A stretch of DNA of 9,576 bases, from the NCBI GenBank assembly GCA_003553165.1, contig PUOZ01000296.1:1-9576 (forward strand), read 5' to 3'. Both the position numbers and the translations under genes were made by a program. The notes below the pieces were generated by a model. That model was not told the DNA's origin. It saw only the letters and a program-made list of their open reading frames with translations, and ran no database searches. Positions 1-5,437 of this stretch are shown piece after piece. Positions within the stretch are counted from its first letter, which is position 1; each line of letters starts with the position of its first letter. The DNA is from Thioalkalivibrio sp. GTDB lineage: Bacteria > Pseudomonadota > Gammaproteobacteria > Ectothiorhodospirales > Ectothiorhodospiraceae.

Positions 1-216
1 GTCGATCACCATGTCGGTCACATGCTGACCAAGATCTCCCGGGGACTCGTAGTGCGTCGTCAGGGCATGCCAATCGGCGACGAAGAAGAAGCACTCATAG
101 CTGTGCTGGAGTTCAAGCCAGTTCTTCAAGACCCCATGGTAGTGGCCCAGATGCAGGCGCCCCGTCGGGCGCATGCCGGAGAGTACGCGCCGATTCGTTC
201 CCTGATTGCTGCTCAC
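1..216 (-). CDS. trpS: Tryptophan--tRNA ligase, N-terminal part (cut by window edge)
   Basis: Charges tRNA(Trp) with tryptophan in the cytoplasm (class I aminoacyl-tRNA synthetase). The 72 visible codons begin V-S-S-N-Q-G-T-N-R and continue with RVLSGMRPTGRLHLGHY, which contains the class I HIGH-type motif as HLGHY. YECFFFVADWHALTTHYE follows and is characteristic of TrpRS. The rest of the catalytic domain and the KMSKS loop lie outside the window. The start is taken as GTG at 216-214. An in-frame TAA lies upstream with no ATG in between, the ATG at 239 is in another frame and stops after 8 codons, and an AAAGGG stretch sits about 8 bases ahead of the GTG. It lies 36 bases downstream of the DUF945 gene on the same strand, so co-transcription is possible. 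In related genomes trpS is often near scpA/scpB, which would be off the left edge (not visible). Confidence 0.95.
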   Translation of the reverse strand, partial: MSSNQGTNRRVLSGMRPTGRLHLGHYHGVLKNWLELQHSYECFFFVADWHALTTHYESPGDLGQHVTDMVID

Positions 217-252
217 GAAGAATACCCTTTGTGATTCATGAATAACCCAACA

Positions 253-1584
253 TTAGAACATGCCCTGACCGAGGGCGAACACCAACGCAAGAAGCAGGAT
301 CGTCTGATCGCTGTCGTTGATCCGCAATCGCCCCTCATCCATCCGTACCCGGCTGCTCAACTCGCTGTCACGAACCTCGATCCATCCATCGGTAATGCCC
401 AGTTCGAGCCATGTCTGCAGAACCTCGGGAGCGCCGGCAAGGGTGTCCAGCTCCTCGAACAATCCCCTTCCGACCTCCACATCCAGAGCGAGATCCAGCA
501 CCTCCAGCGGACGCGTGGCGATACGCTCGGCATCGCCCTGCAGGCCGAGGTCCAGGTGCACACGCAGCCGCTTGTCGGGGTCACTGTTCACGCTGATGCC
601 GCCCAGCATCCTCGGATCATCCGCGATCATCTGCTGCAGGCCGTCCAGGACCATCCCCAGAACCAGTCCTGTTCTCGCCTGAGGGTCCAGTTGCATGGAA
701 GCCATGCCTTCCCACGCCTGGATGAAACCCAGGACGGTAGGACGATGCCAGCGCAGCGCGCTCAGGTGCAGATCCAGACCCTCGAGTTCAAGGTCTCCGC
801 CACGCACCTCCTTCGCGCGCAGTCTCAGGAGGCTGTCCAGCTGCCTGAGGGTCGAGTTCTGCCAGGCGCTCATCTGCAGCGATTCTGCGCCGAACTGCTC
901 CCGTCCATCCCTTTGAAGACTCAGGCGGCCCGCTCCGAGTCCAAGATCGTAGTCGGGCAGACGACCATACAACCCTTCGGGTCCCGGATGCAGCAGCAAC
1001 CCATAATGGAACTCGTCCAACAGCAGACTGGCGTCCCCGGAATACAGGCGGAGTGTCTCGGTATCGAAGCTCAAGACGAGGCGCTCGGAGGAGAGGGACA
1101 GGCCTCCTTGTCCGGCGCCGACCTCCAGCAACCGACCACCCCGGTTGCCCAGATCCGCGTCGTTCCAGGCGAGCTGTACAGAACGGGTGGACAGCCTCGA
1201 ACTCACCCCGCCACCCAGCCCCAGCCAACTGTCCGCGCGGGGCTCGGCCTGGGCAAGCGCGGCTCCCCAGTGTGGCGGAAGGTCGGCCGGGTCCTGTCTG
1301 GAAGCTATCCGCGTATCCACCACGGCGCCCAGAAGGCGATGCCGGATGCGGTGATCGAGGTACAGTTCGAAGTCCGTGCGATACCCGACGACATGGAGCA
1401 GGGTCGTGGCTCGCGCCCTGTAGTTCTCGCGGTCGTAGTCCACCACCGAGTGATGGAAGCGAAAATCACCAAGCTGGCCGGTCCGGGCCTCGCGCAGCGC
1501 GGTCTCCACCTGCACGCCCACGTATACCGGCCACGCGGCTGCGGCCAATACGAGCAACAAGCACAGGATCAATATCTTTCGCAC
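253..1584 (-). CDS. DUF945 / YdgA-like membrane-anchored protein
   Basis: Probable inner-membrane-anchored periplasmic protein of the DUF945 (YdgA) family; molecular function unknown. The 443-residue product starts with a short basic n-region and a hydrophobic helix (about residues 2-25, ILILCLLLVLAAAAWPVYVG). This is typical of the family's uncleaved anchor. It is followed by a long soluble domain rich in alternating hydrophobic/polar beta-type segments. The family-like N-terminal part contains HHSVVDYDRENYRARATT (about residues 44-61), resembling the 'Y..G....A......' stretch after the anchor in YdgA proteins. Length is close to the family's usual 450-500. Start is GTG at 1584-1582 with a good AGGAG about 7 bases upstream. 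It is followed after 36 bases by trpS on the same strand; the spacer behind it holds repeat remnants. A 463-codon open frame covers it antisense and is treated as a coding shadow. The family call is from sequence impression, so moderate certainty. Confidence 0.8.
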   Translation of the reverse strand: MRKILILCLLLVLAAAAWPVYVGVQVETALREARTGQLGDFRFHHSVVDYDRENYRARATTLLHVVGYRTDFELYLDHRIRHRLLGAVVDTRIASRQDPADLPPHWGAALAQAEPRADSWLGLGGGVSSRLSTRSVQLAWNDADLGNRGGRLLEVGAGQGGLSLSSERLVLSFDTETLRLYSGDASLLLDEFHYGLLLHPGPEGLYGRLPDYDLGLGAGRLSLQRDGREQFGAESLQMSAWQNSTLRQLDSLLRLRAKEVRGGDLELEGLDLHLSALRWHRPTVLGFIQAWEGMASMQLDPQARTGLVLGMVLDGLQQMIADDPRMLGGISVNSDPDKRLRVHLDLGLQGDAERIATRPLEVLDLALDVEVGRGLFEELDTLAGAPEVLQTWLELGITDGWIEVRDSELSSRVRMDEGRLRINDSDQTILLLALVFALGQGMF

Positions 1585-1802
1585 TGCAATCTCCTGGACA
1601 GCCCCGGTCTGTCGCTATGGAAGCGCTGAACAGGGCCCTCGACACGCTCAGGACGAACGGCAAGGGGTTGATTCCACGCTTGGTGGTCTTGCCGAACCAG
1701 GAACGGAATCGAATGGTTCAGCGTTTCCCCACACAGGCGGGTACGAATGCCGAGCGGGCTCCCGATGGCTCCCCGCAGGATCTAAAGAGTAAACGTGTCC
1801 GC
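1585..1802. other. Intergenic spacer between yciO and the DUF945 gene
   Basis: The 218-base gap between two minus-strand genes holds no credible coding frame. The frames crossing it are arginine/proline-rich shadows running in from the neighbours. It contains degenerate dyad repeat units (described separately, 1631-1705) and the ribosome binding site of the DUF945 gene at about 1592-1598. I see no clean intrinsic terminator behind yciO: GC-rich short inverted segments occur near 1765-1785 but without a T run. The size of the spacer suggests the DUF945 gene has its own promoter here, but no convincing -35/-10 pair is visible. Confidence 0.5.
1631..1705. repeat. Degenerate REP-like dyad repeat pair
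   Basis: Two neighbouring segments resemble halves of the intergenic dyad repeats common in proteobacterial genomes, whose core reads like TTCGACAGGCTCAGGGCGAACGG (known pattern, quoted from memory). Segment one, at about 1636-1660, reads CCTCGACACGCTCAGGACGA followed by ACGG. Segment two, at about 1681-1705, has GGTCTTGCCGAACCAGGAAC followed by GG, like the partner half that normally reads GTGAGCTTGTCGAACCACGAACGG. Each deviates from the canonical core at several positions, which suggests old, decayed copies. They lie in a spacer between co-directional genes. Function, if any, would be transcript processing, termination or a gyrase/IHF site, but none of this is shown here. Confidence 0.45.
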
Positions 1803-2420
1803 TCAGTCGAGGAAATTCACCGGCCCCAGTCCGTGCCGAACCACCTCCGGGACCGGCCCGGTGAGATCGATCACCGTGGTCGCCTCCAGCGTTCCAGCAC
1901 CGCTGTCGACGATGCCGTCCACATGGCGACCGAGCCGTTCCTCGATCTCCCACGGCTCGCTGAGCGGGTGCGGGTCGCCCGGCATCTGCAGCGTCGCGGA
2001 CATCAAGGGTTCTCCCAATTCCTTCAGCAGCGCCTGCACCACACGGCTGTCCGGCACGCGCAGACCCACCGTGCGCCGCTTCGGGTGCTGCAGCCGTCGG
2101 GGCACCTCGCGCGTTGCGGGGAGGATAAAGGTGTACGGACCCGGGGTCAGCGCCTTCATCAGGCGGAACGCGGTATTGTCCACCTTGGCGTATAACCCCA
2201 ACTCCGAAAGATCGCGACAGAGCAGGGTCAGATGGTGGTCTTCATCGACCTGGCGCAACCGTCGAATGCGCTCGGCACCCGCCTTGTCGCCAAGCCTGCA
2301 CGCCAACGCGTAGCAGGCATCGGTAGGCAGGACGATGACGGCACCCTGCTCAAGCCGCGCCACTGCCTGCTGCATCAGGCGCGGCTGCGGGTTATCAGGA
2401 TGGACGTTGATGACGTGCAT
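1803..2420 (-). CDS. yciO: YciO-family protein (Sua5/YciO/YrdC-like fold)
   Basis: Cytoplasmic member of the YciO branch of the Sua5/YrdC superfamily. The superfamily includes TsaC, which makes the threonylcarbamoyl-AMP used for t6A tRNA modification; the physiological role of YciO itself is not settled. The 205-residue product parallels E. coli YciO along its length. It has an N-terminal IHPDNPQ-like stretch (VHPDNPQPRL, residues 6-15), PTDACYALACRL (32-43), RIRRLRQVDEDHHLTLLCRDLSEL (51-74), DNTAFRLMKALTPGPYTFIL (81-100), EVPRRL (105-110), TVGLRVP (117-123) and a C-terminal ATTVIDLTG (180-188). The frame extends 17 codons further upstream. The start at 2420-2418 is preferred because it gives the family length and because the upstream in-frame ATG lies inside a likely -10 element. 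No strong Shine-Dalgarno is visible for the chosen start. It is divergent from yciI across a 104-base spacer. Confidence 0.93.
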   Translation of the reverse strand: MHVINVHPDNPQPRLMQQAVARLEQGAVIVLPTDACYALACRLGDKAGAERIRRLRQVDEDHHLTLLCRDLSELGLYAKVDNTAFRLMKALTPGPYTFILPATREVPRRLQHPKRRTVGLRVPDSRVVQALLKELGEPLMSATLQMPGDPHPLSEPWEIEERLGRHVDGIVDSGAGTLEATTVIDLTGPVPEVVRHGLGPVNFLD

Positions 2421-2454
2421 GACGGGAACCGTGGCTGGGTTTGTGTAACCCTTT

Positions 2455-2463
2455 ATCATACCA
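2455..2463 (-). promoter_or_regulatory. Putative extended -10 promoter for yciO
   Basis: On the minus strand the sequence reads TGG-TATGAT, a TGn extended -10 joined to a 5-of-6 match to TATAAT. It lies about 35-40 bases upstream of the chosen yciO ATG at 2420. No good -35 is seen at 16-18 bases, which is tolerated for extended -10 promoters. The predicted transcript would begin near 2447. This arrangement argues against the upstream in-frame ATG (about 2459), which overlaps the -10. Inference from sequence only. Confidence 0.4.
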
Positions 2464-2483
2464 GCAGGCACCAGGGAGCAATG

Positions 2484-2489
2484 TATACT
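2484..2489 (+). promoter_or_regulatory. Putative -10 element for yciI
   Basis: TATACT (5 of 6 to TATAAT) lies 36 bases ahead of the yciI start, in the short divergent spacer shared with yciO. The -35 region at the expected distance is poor. If used, transcription would start near 2496, leaving room for the AAGGAA ribosome site at 2513-2518. It lies back to back with the candidate yciO promoter, only 20 bases away, so the two may compete. Weak call. Confidence 0.3.
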
Positions 2490-2524
2490 CGCTGCACGTC
2501 AACACTCAACCCAAGGAAACCTTC

Positions 2525-2824
2525 ATGCTGTACATGATCCTTGGCCAGGACGCGCCCGACAGTCTGGAGCGACGCCTTGCCGTGCGACCCGAACACCTCA
2601 CGCGCCTGGAGGCCCTGCGCGATGCAGGGCGCCTGTTGCTGGCCGGTCCCCTGCCCGCCGTCGACAGCCCTGATCCCGGCCCGGCCGGTTTCACCGGGAG
2701 CCTCATCATTGCGGAATTCCCTTCGCTGGACGAGGCCACGGTCTGGGCACATGCCGATCCCTACACGAAGACCGGTGTGTTCCACGAGGTGCTGGTTCGT
2801 CCGTTCAAGCGCGTTCTGCCATGA
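2525..2824 (+). CDS. yciI: YciI-family protein
   Basis: Small cytoplasmic protein of the YciI family (dimeric alpha+beta barrel, ferredoxin-like fold). The biochemical role is not established, though the fold is related to EthD/muconolactone-isomerase-like proteins. The 99-residue length matches E. coli YciI. Similarity is recognisable throughout: [18 protein letters not shown] (1-18), [19 protein letters not shown] (20-38), AGPLPAVDS (40-48), [12 protein letters not shown] (54-65), WAHADPY (74-80) and the C-terminal VRPFKRV (91-97). The His24 and Asp33 positions proposed as functional in the family are present. The start at 2525 is supported by AAGGAA at 2513-2518, about 6 bases upstream, and by family length; the frame could extend upstream by 28 codons but without family similarity. 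It is followed after 80 bases by the parvulin lipoprotein gene on the same strand. Confidence 0.95.
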   Translation: MLYMILGQDAPDSLERRLAVRPEHLTRLEALRDAGRLLLAGPLPAVDSPDPGPAGFTGSLIIAEFPSLDEATVWAHADPYTKTGVFHEVLVRPFKRVLP

Positions 2825-2904
2825 CTGGCACCTAAACAGGTAACGGGGCGCCGGCTCACGCCGCCATGGCCCCCGCCGACTCTCGCTCATACCGGAGCCT
2901 AACG

Positions 2905-3729
2905 ATGGATATTCGAATCGCCGCCCCGCTGCTCCTTGCCACTCTCGTTCTGGTCAGCGGATGTGAACGACCTGACACCCTGCAGGAAGCGGTCGCGCCG
3001 GACGCGGAAACACTCGTGGTGATCAACGGGATGCCGATCACACGCGCTGACGTCTTCGCCTACACCGGTCTCGACGGCGCCCCCGACCCAGTGCGTCCGG
3101 ACGGCGTACTGGAGGAACTGATCAACCTGGAGTTGCTGCGCCAGGAGGCCATTGCCCAGGGCATCGACCAGGAGATCGAAATCCAGATCATCCTGCGCAA
3201 CATGGAGATCGGCCTGCTCGCCTCGGAGGTGATCGAACGCAGGGCCCGGGAAATGACCTTCTCCGAGGAGGAAATCCAGACTGAGTACGACGCGCAGGTC
3301 GCTGCCTACAGTACGGCCGAGTACCGCGCCCGGCATATCCTGGTCGAAGATGCGGCGGAAGCCCGACAGATCATTGTGGCGCTTCAGGAAGGCGCCGACT
3401 TCGCCGAGCTCGCCGCGGCGCACTCGCAGGATGCATCCGCACCCGAGGGGGGTGACCTCGGCTGGTTCGCACCCGGGCAGATGATCCCCGCCTTCACCGC
3501 GGCGGTCGAGGCACTGGAGCCTGGCGAGTACACCCCTGAACCGGTGCAGACCCGGTTCGGCTGGCATGTGATCCTGCTGGAAGACACCCGCGAGACCGCC
3601 CCACCGCCACTCGAAGAAGTGCGCCCACAGGTCGAGGAAATCCTGCAAGCCCGTGCGCTGCGCGCGTTCATGGATGGCTTGCGTGCCGACGCGGACATCG
3701 AATTTCCGATTCGCCCGGAACAGTACTAG
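2905..3729 (+). CDS. Parvulin-type peptidyl-prolyl isomerase lipoprotein (PpiC/PrsA-like)
   Basis: Predicted membrane-tethered periplasmic foldase that catalyses cis-trans isomerisation of Xaa-Pro bonds in exported proteins. Of 274 residues, 1-19 form a lipoprotein signal peptide with lipobox V-S-G-C, giving a lipidated Cys20. An N-terminal chaperone-like helical region of the SurA/PrsA type follows (about 35-135, including VVINGMPITRADV and VLEELINLELLRQEAIAQGI). The parvulin domain spans about 141-230. Its markers are RARHILVEDAAEA, GADFAELAAAHSQD, GGDLGWFAPGQMIPAF and TRFGWHVILL, that is, the conserved His of ARHIL, the GGDLGWF loop and the C-terminal GWH. The start at 2905 has GGAG at 2894-2897 and places the signal peptide correctly; an upstream in-frame ATG at 2866 would add 13 polar residues ahead of it. 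The TAG stop (3727-3729) lies within the left end of the palindromic element at 3726-3894. No symbol is assigned because several paralogues share this layout. Confidence 0.92.
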   Translation: MDIRIAAPLLLATLVLVSGCERPDTLQEAVAPDAETLVVINGMPITRADVFAYTGLDGAPDPVRPDGVLEELINLELLRQEAIAQGIDQEIEIQIILRNMEIGLLASEVIERRAREMTFSEEEIQTEYDAQVAAYSTAEYRARHILVEDAAEARQIIVALQEGADFAELAAAHSQDASAPEGGDLGWFAPGQMIPAFTAAVEALEPGEYTPEPVQTRFGWHVILLEDTRETAPPPLEEVRPQVEEILQARALRAFMDGLRADADIEFPIRPEQY

Positions 3730-3894
3730 CAGCCTGTCGGACTTGGGTGCCCGTAGCGAGCCGTGTGGGAAAGCGAGGGCATTTTTTCATGATTTCGAGG
3801 CACATAGTGGTTCTATGTAACGAGAAATCAGGGGAAAATGCACCGCTCCTCCCACCGGCGCAGTAGGAGCAGCCCAAGTCCGACAGGCTGCTAG
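3726..3894. mobile_element. Palindromic MITE-like element with 22-bp perfect terminal inverted repeats
   Basis: A non-coding element lies between two convergent genes. The ends 3726-3747 and 3873-3894 are perfect inverted copies, beginning CTAGCAGCCTGTCGG and ending CTTGGG on the left. The two arms are collinear about one centre near position 3810, with further mirror-image blocks at exactly matching distances. These are GTGGGA 3765-3770 with 3850-3855, GCATTTT 3779-3785 with 3835-3841, TGATTTC 3790-3796 with 3824-3830, and ACATAG 3802-3807 with 3813-3818 around a TGGTT loop. Other subterminal stretches are diverged. The outermost CTAG is itself palindromic and fits a 4-bp YTAR target duplication of the kind made by the IS5 group; the mobile part would then be 3730-3890 (161 bp). 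No transposase is encoded. It could also act as a bidirectional terminator. The family is not identified by name. Confidence 0.8.
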
Positions 3895-5219
3895 AGCCGC
3901 AGGTCTGACTCGCCCGCCGTGAGCAGGTACTTGAGGTCGTACAGCACGTGGTTGGGTTTTCCCAATGCGCGTATCTCAGCAGCTCCCATTTCACGGAACT
4001 GCCGGTGTGCCACCGCGAGGACAACCGCATCATAGCTTCCGGGGTTTGGATGCTCTGTGAGCTCGACCCCGTACTCGTGCCGGGCACCTTCCGCGGCTGC
4101 CCAGGGATCGCAGACATCGACCTCCACATCGTATTCGGCGAGTTCGTGGAGGATGTCGACCACACGGGTGTTTCGTAGGTCCGGGCAGTTCTCCTTGAAG
4201 GTCAGGCCCATCACCAACACCCGGCTGCCTTCGACCTGGATCCGCTTCTTGAGCATCGCTTTGACGAGCTGACCAGCCACATACGCCCCCATTCCGTCGT
4301 TGATGCGACGGCCTGCAAGGATCATCTCCGGGTGATAACCGATCTGCTGAGCCTTGTGGGTAAGGTAGTACGGATCCACGCCGATGCAGTGCCCGCCCAC
4401 CAGCCCGGGACGGAAAGGCAGGAAATTCCACTTGGTTCCGGCCGCCTCGAGCACCTCCAGGGTATCGATGCCGAGGCGGTTGAAGATCAGGGCCAGCTCG
4501 TTGATCAGCGCAATGTTGACATCGCGTTGGGTATTCTCGATCACCTTTGCCGCCTCGGCCACTCGGATGCTCGAGGCCTTGTGCGTTCCTGCGGTAATGA
4601 TCTCCCGGTACAGCGCATCGACTCGCTCGGCGATCTCCGGCGTGGATCCGCTGGTGACCTTCCGGATCGTCGAGACACGGTGTTCACGGTCACCGGGATT
4701 GATGCGTTCGGGACTGTAGCCGCAATAAAATCCAGCGGCTGGCGACGCGCTCTCCGCGGAATGACCGGAGCTGGTCCCGCTCGTTGCCGATGTGATGTAT
4801 CTGAGGCCCGAGACCCGCTCCAGAACCGGAACACAGACTTCCTCCGTCGCCCCGGGATAGACCGTGGACTCGTAGATCACGATGTCCCCGGGTTTCAGCA
4901 CCGACCCGATGGTCTCGCTGGCCCTTAGCAGGGGTGTCAGATCGGGTTTGCGGGCGTCGTCGATCGGTGTGGGTACAGTGACGATAAAAATGGTCGCCTC
5001 GCGCAAGCGCTCGGGGTCGTCCGTGTATTCCATCCCTTGCGCCGCTGCGAGTTCCTCAGGCTCGACCTCGAGGGTACTGTCCCGTCCGGCCTGCAACTCG
5101 GCGACTCTGGCGCTATTCTTGTCGAATCCGATCACCTTGCGCCCGCGCGCAAATTCGACGGCCAGGGGCAGCCCCACATACCCCAACCCGATCACTGCGA
5201 TTTTCTCAGTCCCCTGCAT
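3891..5219 (-). CDS. UDP-N-acetylhexosamine-type 6-dehydrogenase (TviB/WbpO-like nucleotide sugar dehydrogenase)
   Basis: Cytoplasmic NAD-dependent enzyme predicted to oxidise C6 of a UDP-hexosamine (UDP-GalNAc or UDP-GlcNAc) to the uronic acid, a precursor of surface polysaccharide. 442 residues from the chosen ATG. Markers in order (ATG numbering): the Rossmann motif [14 protein letters not shown] (about 7-20), VPTPI and the [11 protein letters not shown] signature (117-127), [11 protein letters not shown] (167-177), [20 protein letters not shown] (222-241), and [15 protein letters not shown] (272-286) with the catalytic cysteine at 278. The C-terminal NAD/UDP domain has [18 protein letters not shown] Ser/Thr/Ala-rich insertion (about 142-163) splits the usual link before [14 protein letters not shown] 5219 is preferred over GTG 5231 because GAGGGTGG is well spaced from the ATG and abuts the GTG. 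The stop codon lies inside the palindromic element. Divergent from metK and without polysaccharide neighbours. Substrate is not decided by sequence alone. Confidence 0.92.
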   Translation of the reverse strand: MQGTEKIAVIGLGYVGLPLAVEFARGRKVIGFDKNSARVAELQAGRDSTLEVEPEELAAAQGMEYTDDPERLREATIFIVTVPTPIDDARKPDLTPLLRASETIGSVLKPGDIVIYESTVYPGATEEVCVPVLERVSGLRYITSATSGTSSGHSAESASPAAGFYCGYSPERINPGDREHRVSTIRKVTSGSTPEIAERVDALYREIITAGTHKASSIRVAEAAKVIENTQRDVNIALINELALIFNRLGIDTLEVLEAAGTKWNFLPFRPGLVGGHCIGVDPYYLTHKAQQIGYHPEMILAGRRINDGMGAYVAGQLVKAMLKKRIQVEGSRVLVMGLTFKENCPDLRNTRVVDILHELAEYDVEVDVCDPWAAAEGARHEYGVELTEHPNPGSYDAVVLAVAHRQFREMGAAEIRALGKPNHVLYDLKYLLTAGESDLRL

Positions 5220-5437
5220 GTGTTTAACCACCCTCGTCGATTGTATTGAGCGCGCTGGGAGAATAGGACATCCGCATCGTCGCCGTCACCGGTGACGCAT
5301 CGCTTCCCACAGCGCATTCGCGATACGAAGCTGCGCGCAAGGTCTCCATCGTCCCGATTGGCGCCATAATAGGGGCTGAAGCTGAATTCCGCAGTAGCTC
5401 AATCCCAAATCCTCCAAGCTCCCAGGAAGAATCCGGC
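5220..5437. promoter_or_regulatory. Divergent control region between the nucleotide-sugar dehydrogenase and metK
   Basis: This 218-base spacer must hold promoters for both divergent genes. On the minus strand TACAAT (5240-5245) is a 5-of-6 -10 match close to the dehydrogenase start, and a weaker GTGACG...TATTCT pair lies further upstream. On the plus strand CATAAT (5365-5370) is a candidate metK -10 with no clear -35. A 14-bp perfect palindrome lies at 5284-5297. The metK ribosome site is AGGAAG at 5424-5429. I looked for a SAM or SAH riboswitch and could not recognise one by eye. No coding frame in the spacer looks real. Confidence 0.4.
5284..5297. promoter_or_regulatory. Perfect 14-bp palindrome, candidate operator
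   Basis: CGTCACCGGTGACG is a perfect dyad with no spacer, placed about 65 bases upstream of the dehydrogenase start and 140 bases upstream of metK. It is flanked by short GCATCG direct repeats on either side (about 5274 and 5297). Spacer-less dyads in divergent regions are typical of homodimeric repressor sites. It does not resemble the MetJ box (AGACGTCT). The assignment rests on symmetry and position only; chance occurrence in GC-rich DNA is possible. Confidence 0.3.

Noticed and set aside
238..1629. 463-codon plus-strand open frame, fully antisense to the DUF945 gene
   Set aside because: Composition is Gln/Arg/His-rich with no recognisable domain. The minus-strand frame has a signal anchor, a good ribosome site and family similarity. 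High GC produces long mirror frames.
1053..2195. 380-codon plus-strand open frame spanning the DUF945 start, the spacer and yciO
   Set aside because: It crosses two real minus-strand genes and a repeat-bearing spacer, is very Arg/Pro-rich and has no ribosome site or domain.
2899..3648. 249-codon minus-strand open frame opposite the isomerase gene
   Set aside because: Coding shadow of a gene with a clear lipobox and parvulin domain.
5229..5231. GTG at 5231 as start of the nucleotide-sugar dehydrogenase
   Set aside because: The GAGG ribosome-site-like sequence abuts this GTG with no spacing but is correctly placed for the ATG at 5219, which also fits the family N-terminus better.
5220..5437. 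SAM or SAH riboswitch in the metK leader
   Set aside because: No characteristic conserved core or multi-helix arrangement could be recognised by eye. A covariance-model search of this spacer would decide.
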